A stretch of DNA of 64,000 nt, from NCBI GenBank assembly GCA_019454225.1, contig CP075370.1, positions 3,962,001-4,026,000 on the forward strand, given 5' to 3'. A program made the translations under genes and the position numbers. This DNA comes from Paracoccaceae bacterium. Its GTDB lineage: Bacteria; Pseudomonadota; Alphaproteobacteria; Rhodobacterales; Rhodobacteraceae. Below are positions 58,895-64,000 of this stretch, piece after piece (position 1 is the first letter of the stretch; every line of letters starts with the position of its first letter). Below the pieces are notes generated by a model. That model was given only the letters and a program-made list of their open reading frames with translations. It made no database searches and was not told the DNA's origin.

Positions 58895-60016
58895 ATGGCA
58901 CAGGCACGCGAAAACCACCGCGAGGACGTGGCAGGCCGCGCCAATGTCGAGGATACGCCCGAGCTTCTGGCCTACTACGACGATCTTGACCGTCTGGGGG
59001 CCGGCGCGCTCTGGACCGTCGCCAACAAGATCGAACCGTGGGAACCGAAAAGCGCTTCTGTTCCAATGCTTTGGCGGTATGCCGACCTGCGGTCGCACGT
59101 CCTGCGGTCGGTCGATCTGGTGACCCCGGAAAAGGCCGGGCGGCGGGTGATCTACCTGCGCAACCCCGGCCGCGACGACGTGGCCGCCGCCGTGGGCTGG
59201 CTCTATGCCGGGCTCCAGGTCATGCACCCCGGCGAGGCCGCCTCGGCCCACCGCCACTCGGCCAGCGCCATCCGCTTCATCATGGAGGGGACGGGCGCCT
59301 ACACCATTGTTGACGGGCACAAGATGTCGTTGAAAAGAAACGACTTTGTTCTTACCCCGAACGGCACCTGGCACGAACACGCGGTCGAACCCGACGGCAC
59401 CACCTGCATCTGGCAGGACGGTCTGGACATCCCGCTGGTCAACGCGCTCGAAGCGAATTTCTACGAGGTCCACCCCGCCCTGCGCCAGGCCGTCGCCCAC
59501 CCGGTCGACGACATGACCGCCACCTGGGGCAACCCCGGCCTGACCCCCTCGGCCGTTCCATGGGGCCGCGACTACAGCCCGATGTTCAAGTACGAATGGG
59601 AACCGACCTATGAAGCGCTGCTGAAATATGCCGCTGCGTCAAAGGGTTCCGATTTCGACGGAGTGATGATGGACTACGTCAACCCGGTCACCAACGGCCC
59701 CGTGATGCAGACCATGGGCGCCTCCATGCAGCTCCTGCGCCCCGGACAGGCCACGCTGGCGCACCGCCACACCGGCAGCATGCTCTACCATGTCGCCAAG
59801 GGCGCGGGGCATTCGGTGATCAACGGCAAGCGCTTCGACTGGGCCGAGCGCGACATCTTCTGCGTCCCGTCCTGGGCCTGGCACGAGCACGCCAACGCCT
59901 CGGAAACCGAGGACGCCTGCCTGTTCTGCCTGTCCGACCTGCCGGTCATGCGCGCGCTTGGGCTCTACCGCGAACAGGCCTTCGGCGAGAACGGCGGCCA
60001 CCAGCCAAGACTCTGA
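58895..60016 (+). CDS. Gentisate 1,2-dioxygenase-like bicupin
   Basis: A 373-residue ring-cleavage dioxygenase with two cupin domains. The first (about 105-185) has AHRHSASAIRFIMEGTGAYT with Fe(II) ligands His-x-His and later WHEH; the second (about 285-365) has LAHRHTGSMLYHVAKGAGHS and WAWHEH. Gentisate dioxygenases use the first site to cleave gentisate to maleylpyruvate; relatives act on salicylate or 1-hydroxy-2-naphthoate, so the substrate is uncertain. A GGGGGG precedes the ATG. It is the first gene of a four-gene plus-strand operon. Confidence 0.88.
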   Translation: MAQARENHREDVAGRANVEDTPELLAYYDDLDRLGAGALWTVANKIEPWEPKSASVPMLWRYADLRSHVLRSVDLVTPEKAGRRVIYLRNPGRDDVAAAVGWLYAGLQVMHPGEAASAHRHSASAIRFIMEGTGAYTIVDGHKMSLKRNDFVLTPNGTWHEHAVEPDGTTCIWQDGLDIPLVNALEANFYEVHPALRQAVAHPVDDMTATWGNPGLTPSAVPWGRDYSPMFKYEWEPTYEALLKYAAASKGSDFDGVMMDYVNPVTNGPVMQTMGASMQLLRPGQATLAHRHTGSMLYHVAKGAGHSVINGKRFDWAERDIFCVPSWAWHEHANASETEDACLFCLSDLPVMRALGLYREQAFGENGGHQPRL

Positions 60017-60023
60017 GGAATAT

Positions 60024-60944
60024 ATGAAACTTGTCAGCTACCGCGCCAACGTCGAAGCCGCCGCCAGCCTTGGCGCCCTGGTGGAAGGCCGCGTGATCGA
60101 CGTCGTCGCCCTGGGCGCCGCCTTTGGCGAGGACATGCCCGACACCATGCTTGGCCTGATCGACGCGGGCCCCGATGCCCTGCGCCTGCTGTCGGGCATG
60201 ATCGACGAATGCGGCGGCCACTATCCGCTCGGCTGCGCCACCGACCTGGCCAATGTCCGCCTGCTGGCCCCGATCCCGCGCCCCCGCAAGAACATCTTCG
60301 GCATCGGCCTGAACTATGTCGAACACGTCGCCGAAAGCGCCCGCAGCCTGGACACCGCGCGCGATCTGCCGAAGCAACCGGTGATCTTTTCCAAGCCGCC
60401 GACCACCGTGATCGGCCCGGATGATCCCATCCGGCACGATGGCGACCTGACGCAACAGCTTGATTGGGAAGTCGAACTTGCCGCGATCATCGGCACCACG
60501 GCACGCCGCGTGGCCAAGGCCGACGCCCTGCGCCATGTCTTTGGCTATTCGGTGATGATCGACGTCTCGGCCCGCGACAACCGGCGCGCGGGGCAGTGGA
60601 TCTATTCCAAGGGCATGGACAGCTATGCCCCCTTCGGCCCCTGCATCGTCACTGCCGACGAGATCCCCGATCCCCAGGCGCTCGACCTGTGGCTGACGGT
60701 GAACGGCGTGGAAAAGCAGCGATCGAACACGCGGCAGATGCTGTTCCGGGTGGACGACCTGATCGCCGACATCAGCCGGGGCATCACGCTGGAACCCGGC
60801 GACATCATCGCCACCGGCACGCCCGAAGGCGTCGGCGCAGGTCGCAGCCCGCAGGAATGGTTGCGGCCGGGCGATACGGTCGTGGCCTGCGTCGAAGGTA
60901 TCGGGACCATCCGCCACCCGGTCATCGACGCCAGAGGCACCTGA
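60024..60944 (+). CDS. Fumarylacetoacetate hydrolase-family protein (probable fumarylpyruvate hydrolase)
   Basis: A 306-residue FAH-family enzyme that would hydrolyse the ring-cleavage product to pyruvate and fumarate or malate. It contains NIFGIGLNYVEHV, DLTQQLDWEVELAAIIG (metal-binding Glu-x-Glu), GYSVMIDVSARDNR (metal Asp) and GDIIATGTPEGVGAG near the C-terminus. It starts seven bases after the dioxygenase stop with GAGGAA before the ATG. No maleylpyruvate isomerase is visible, so it may cleave maleylpyruvate directly or the isomerase lies elsewhere. Confidence 0.9.
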   Translation: MKLVSYRANVEAAASLGALVEGRVIDVVALGAAFGEDMPDTMLGLIDAGPDALRLLSGMIDECGGHYPLGCATDLANVRLLAPIPRPRKNIFGIGLNYVEHVAESARSLDTARDLPKQPVIFSKPPTTVIGPDDPIRHDGDLTQQLDWEVELAAIIGTTARRVAKADALRHVFGYSVMIDVSARDNRRAGQWIYSKGMDSYAPFGPCIVTADEIPDPQALDLWLTVNGVEKQRSNTRQMLFRVDDLIADISRGITLEPGDIIATGTPEGVGAGRSPQEWLRPGDTVVACVEGIGTIRHPVIDARGT

Positions 60945-61016
60945 TATTCCCTTGCTTTCTTCGCCGGACCACGGTCCCGGCGGTCTGCCCGCCCCGCCCA
61001 AGCCCGAGGTTCGCCC

Positions 61017-61943
61017 ATGACACCCTTCACCGCCGCCGTCGCCCAGATCGCCTCGATCCCCGGCGACAGCCTTGCCACAGCCGAAAAGGCCGCCGCCACC
61101 CTGCGCGCGGCCGCGGCCGCGGGGGCGCGGCTGGTCGTGTTTCCCGAGGCGCTGCTGGGCGGCTATCCCAAGGGCGCATCCTTTGGGGCACCGGTCGGCA
61201 TCCGCAGGGCGGAAGGGCGCGACGCCTTCCGCCGCTACCACGAGGCGGCGATCGACCTCGACGGACCCGAAACAGCCGCCATCGCGGCCGCCACCGCCGA
61301 GACCGGGGCCTTTGCCGTGGTCGGCGCGATCGAGCGCGACGGCGGCACGCTGTATTGCACGGCGCTGTATTTCGACGGCGCAAGGGGTCTTGTCGGCAAG
61401 CACCGCAAGCTGATGCCGACGGCCGCCGAACGGCTGATCTGGGGCTTCGGCGACGGGTCGACCATGCCCGTGTTCCAGACCGATTTCGGCACCGTGGGCG
61501 CCGTGATCTGCTGGGAAAACTACATGCCCGCCCTGCGGATGCACATGTATCATCAGGGCGTGACGCTCTACTGCGCACCCACGGCGGACGACCGCGACAC
61601 CTGGTTGCCGACCATGCAGCATGTGGCGCTCGAAGGGCGCTGCTTCGTGCTGACGGCCTGCCAGTGGATCACCCGCGCGGCCTATGGCCCCGACCACGAA
61701 AGCGCGCTCGGCGACGACCCCGAGACGGTGATGATGCGCGGCGGATCGGCCATCGTGTCACCCCTTGGCCGGGTTCTTGCCGGCCCCGATTTCAGCGGCG
61801 AGACAGTGCTTTACGCCACGCTCGACCCGGCCGAGATCGCGCGCGGAAAGTACGACTTCGACGCCACGGGCCACTATGCCCGCCCCGATGTCTTTCAGCT
61901 GACCGTGGATACCCGCCCCAAGCGCGCGGTGAGCGAGATCTGA
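61017..61943 (+). CDS. Nitrilase
   Basis: A 308-residue carbon-nitrogen hydrolase of the true nitrilase branch, which hydrolyses a nitrile to acid and ammonia. The catalytic triad is visible: Glu in FPEALLGGYPKG (about 42), Lys in KHRKLMPTAAERLIWGFGDGS (about 128) and Cys in AVICWENYMPALR (about 163). The CWENYMP and ERxxWGxGDGS signatures separate it from amidases. Its place in a gentisate-like operon suggests that it feeds an aromatic acid into the pathway (inference). Confidence 0.9.
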   Translation: MTPFTAAVAQIASIPGDSLATAEKAAATLRAAAAAGARLVVFPEALLGGYPKGASFGAPVGIRRAEGRDAFRRYHEAAIDLDGPETAAIAAATAETGAFAVVGAIERDGGTLYCTALYFDGARGLVGKHRKLMPTAAERLIWGFGDGSTMPVFQTDFGTVGAVICWENYMPALRMHMYHQGVTLYCAPTADDRDTWLPTMQHVALEGRCFVLTACQWITRAAYGPDHESALGDDPETVMMRGGSAIVSPLGRVLAGPDFSGETVLYATLDPAEIARGKYDFDATGHYARPDVFQLTVDTRPKRAVSEI

Positions 61944-62569
61944 TGCGCTTCGACCTGGCCAACCACGACGCGGCCTTCGGCTACAAGCTGATGACGGCCA
62001 CGATCACCCCGCGTCCGATCGCCTGGGTCACCACGAAAAGCGCGGCCGGCGTGGTGAATGCCGCGCCCTACAGCTTCTTCAACGCCATGGGCCACACACC
62101 GCCCACCCTGGTGCTGGGGCTGATGGCCGACCCTGCGCGCGGCTTCAAGGATACCGCCCGCAACATCCTGGACACCGGCGAATTCGTGGTGAACCTGGTA
62201 CCCTACCGGCTGGCCGAGGCGATGAACCTGACCTGCATCGACGCCCCCCCGGAGGTGTCCGAGATCGACCTGGCGGGCCTGGCGGTCGCGCCCTCGACCC
62301 ATGTGAAGCCGCCGCGCATCGCGGAAAGCCCGGTGTCCTTCGAATGCACCTCGTTCTCGACGCTGGTGACCGGGCCGCACCAGTGCATTGTCGTGGGCCA
62401 CATCCACGCCATCCACATCGACGACGCGGCATTGATCGATGCGCAGCGCGGCCATGTCGATACCGCCCGGCTGGACCTGATCGCCCGGATGGGGGGCGCA
62501 GGCGCCTATGCCCATGCGCCCGAGGTGTTCACGCTGGACCGCCCGAGATGGGCCGACCGCAACGGCTGA
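61943..62569 (+). CDS. Flavin reductase-family FMN-binding protein
   Basis: A 208-residue flavin-reductase-like split-barrel protein (DIM6/NTAB type). It contains ITPRPIAWVTTKSAAGVVNAAPYSFFNAMGHTPP, DTARNILDTGEFVVNLV and a C-terminal GGAGAYAHAPEVFTLDRP. It would supply reduced FMN/FAD to an oxygenase or act itself on a flavin-linked reaction. Its start overlaps the nitrilase stop by one base (TGATG). No partner monooxygenase is visible inside the window. Confidence 0.88.
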   Translation: MRFDLANHDAAFGYKLMTATITPRPIAWVTTKSAAGVVNAAPYSFFNAMGHTPPTLVLGLMADPARGFKDTARNILDTGEFVVNLVPYRLAEAMNLTCIDAPPEVSEIDLAGLAVAPSTHVKPPRIAESPVSFECTSFSTLVTGPHQCIVVGHIHAIHIDDAALIDAQRGHVDTARLDLIARMGGAGAYAHAPEVFTLDRPRWADRNG

Positions 62570-63382
62570 TCATCCCGACGCCCCGAGGAACGCCCGCGTC
62601 TTCCGCATGACGTGGCGGGCGACGGCGGCGCTGCCCCGCGCCGCGCGCAGCGCCGTCATCGGCACCTCGAGCGCCAGCGGTATCCCCGGCGGCAGTGCCG
62701 CAAGCACCGGCCGCAGGTCGATCTGCCCCTCGCCCGGCGGCAGGCGCTCGGCCCGGCCCGCGTGCAGCAGGTCGTCGGTGGTGTAGGCCGGCAGCACCGG
62801 CGCATCGCACAGGTGCGCAAACGGCAGGCGGCCGGGCGGCAGCGCGGCAATGTCGGCCAGCCGGCTGCCCGACCGGTCGAAATGCAGCATGTCCACCAGC
62901 ACGCCAAGGTCGGGATGCCCGGCCGCCGCGACCACGCGGGCGGCGGTCGCTAGGTCGGGCACGTCCGTCCAGGGAAAGAACTCGAGCACCGCGCGCAAGC
63001 CATGCCCGGCGCAAAGATCGGCGAGTCGCGCAAGGTTGTCCGCCAGCCGCGCATGATCGGGGTCATAGGGCGCGCAGATGACATGGCGCGCGCCAAGCTC
63101 GGCCCCTGCCCGCAGGAACGGCTGCAGCGCGGCCGCGTCGAACCCGGGCGTCAGCCGCACGAACTCGATATCCAGCACCGTCAGGCCGGTGTCGCGCAGC
63201 ACGGCCAGGGTTTCGCGCAGCATCGCGGGGTCATCCATCAGCGGATAGCCGGGCGAGGTGTCGGTCACGCGGATCAGCCGCAGCCCCACCATGTCGAACC
63301 CGGCCCCGGCCGCGACCCGCACCATCTGCGGCGGCGGCAGGTCGATCACGGTCAGATGCGCCAGCGACAGGGGCGGGTTCAT
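62570..63382 (-). CDS. Sugar phosphate isomerase/epimerase-like TIM-barrel protein
   Basis: A 270-residue xylose-isomerase-like AP-endonuclease-2-fold protein. It has LSLAHLTVIDLPPPQMVRVAAGAGFDMVGLRL at the N-terminus, VLDIEFVRLTPGFD, ICAPYDPDHARLADNLARLADLCAGHGLRAVLEFFPW (metal Glu) and GVLVDMLHFDRSG with Asp/His ligands. This architecture also includes dehydroshikimate dehydratases and inosose isomerases. It ends right next to the flavin reductase stop and overlaps the upstream flavoprotein gene (ATGA). Confidence 0.82.
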   Translation of the reverse strand: MNPPLSLAHLTVIDLPPPQMVRVAAGAGFDMVGLRLIRVTDTSPGYPLMDDPAMLRETLAVLRDTGLTVLDIEFVRLTPGFDAAALQPFLRAGAELGARHVICAPYDPDHARLADNLARLADLCAGHGLRAVLEFFPWTDVPDLATAARVVAAAGHPDLGVLVDMLHFDRSGSRLADIAALPPGRLPFAHLCDAPVLPAYTTDDLLHAGRAERLPPGEGQIDLRPVLAALPPGIPLALEVPMTALRAARGSAAVARHVMRKTRAFLGASG

Positions 63383-64000
63383 TGCACAGGCTCCAGCCGA
63401 CCGGCGGCATGCAGGGCGGCGACATGGCCGAAGGTCAGCGCAGGCCCCAGGTTGATCCCGCCCGCCGGATAATGCCCCCCCATGACCGAGGCCATGTCGG
63501 CACCCGCCGCAAAGAGCCCGGGAATGACCGCGCCGGTGGCATCGGTGACGCGGGCATGGGCATCGGTCGCCAGCCCGGCGAAGGTGCCAAAGCTGCCGGG
63601 GACAACCCGGACGGCCAGGAACGGCCCCCGGTCCAGCGGCGCGACGCAGGGGTTCGGGCGATGATCGGGGTCGCCCTGCAACCGCATGTAGGGCGTGCTG
63701 CCCCGGCCGAACGCGGGGTCTTCACCGCGCGACGCATCGGCGTTCCATGCCGCCACCGTCGCCGCCAGCCCGTCGGGTTCGATCCCGCAGGCGCGGGCCA
63801 GGTCCGGGATGGTGCGGCCCTGCCGCAGATAGCCCGACCGCAGCCAGTACCCCAGCGGAACCGGTGCCGGACGCGAGATGCCCAGCCCGTAGCGACGCTG
63901 GAAGGCCCGTGTGCAGACCAGCCAGGCGACCGGCGCCCGACGCTCGGGCGTGGCCGCCAGCAGGGCAGTGACGAAATCGTGGTAGCCCAGCCCCTCGTTG
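63379..64000 (-). CDS. FAD-dependent oxidoreductase (fumarate-reductase/ketosteroid-dehydrogenase-like), 5' part outside window
   Basis: Only the C-terminal 206 or so residues are visible: GLGYHDFVTALLAA, RPAPVPLGYWLRSGYLRQGRTIPDLARACGI, DRGPFLAVRVVPGSFGTFAGLATDAHARV, and PGLFAAGADMASVMGGHYPAGGINLGPALTFGHVAA, the flavin-binding end of the FAD_binding_2 family. The missing N-terminus would hold the dinucleotide-binding GxGxxG. It overlaps the TIM-barrel gene start by four bases, so the two are translationally coupled. Substrate is unknown; KstD-like dehydrogenation or urocanate/fumarate-type reduction are options. Confidence 0.85.
   Translation of the reverse strand, partial: NEGLGYHDFVTALLAATPERRAPVAWLVCTRAFQRRYGLGISRPAPVPLGYWLRSGYLRQGRTIPDLARACGIEPDGLAATVAAWNADASRGEDPAFGRGSTPYMRLQGDPDHRPNPCVAPLDRGPFLAVRVVPGSFGTFAGLATDAHARVTDATGAVIPGLFAAGADMASVMGGHYPAGGINLGPALTFGHVAALHAAGRLEPVQ

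Noticed and set aside
1-64000. tRNA, rRNA and insertion-sequence remnants
   Set aside because: I scanned by eye for T-loop sequences, rRNA-like stretches and transposase motifs and saw none; a dedicated search could still find a short one.

Overview
The window is GC-rich, densely coded alphaproteobacterial chromosome. The gene neighbourhoods fit the order Rhodobacterales (Rhodobacter/Gemmobacter/Tabrizicola-like). Support comes from the aroA-cmk-rpsA-ihfB-lapA-trpF-trpB order, the miaB-phoH-ybeY-corC-lnt-metK-trmB run, a SAM/SAH-type riboswitch before metK, and a PhyR-NepR-EcfG general stress response (GSR) locus. I saw no phage, insertion sequence, CRISPR array, rRNA or tRNA.

Layout. (1) 1-17.6 kb holds housekeeping and single-function genes: pyrB, a family-4-like uracil-DNA glycosylase, moaB, wrbA, a PfkB kinase, nadE, a 19-repeat MORN protein, a DUF1062 protein, an Fe-S photolyase, rplY, an IsdG-like monooxygenase, pth and a serine hydrolase. 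(2) 17.6-19.1 kb holds a membrane LuxR-type regulator with two small secreted proteins ending in the same Asp/Gly/Arg tail. (3) 19.3-31.7 kb is a translation/aromatic-amino-acid run read on the minus strand. It is interrupted twice by opposite-strand genes: a DUF4394 protein between trpF and trpB, and a BchE-like radical SAM gene between aroA and cmk. (4) 31.7-42.9 kb holds a trypsin-fold protein that seems to have lost its catalytic His and Asp, then metK with its riboswitch, lnt, corC, ybeY, phoH, a lipoprotein/OmpA pair sharing a domain, miaB and an unknown protein.

(5) 43-58.6 kb is the most striking part. It centres on phyR / nepR-ecfG-histidine kinase at 46.7-50.1 kb. At least twelve sites with the exact EcfG promoter pattern GGAAC-N16/17-CGTT stand before genes here, most in divergent pairs. 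The genes they precede encode a DUF3618/holin-like operon, a secreted protein, a phospholipase-D-like protein, an AI-2E-type exporter, a CsbD protein, a DUF2383 helical protein, DUF1328 and other tiny membrane proteins, and a two-PRC-barrel protein. The control genes and a large share of their predicted regulon therefore sit together. Also here are a degenerate receiver protein and a shortened GlgC-like protein paired with a zinc metallopeptidase.

(6) 58.9-64 kb is a catabolic cluster: a gentisate-dioxygenase-like bicupin, a fumarylacetoacetate-hydrolase-family protein, a nitrilase, a flavin reductase and, convergently, a TIM-barrel isomerase and a flavoprotein cut by the window edge. A dispersed intergenic repeat (core GGGACGGATGCCATACGC) occurs at 5.3, 33.7 and 58.7 kb; the last copy lies on the border between regions 5 and 6.
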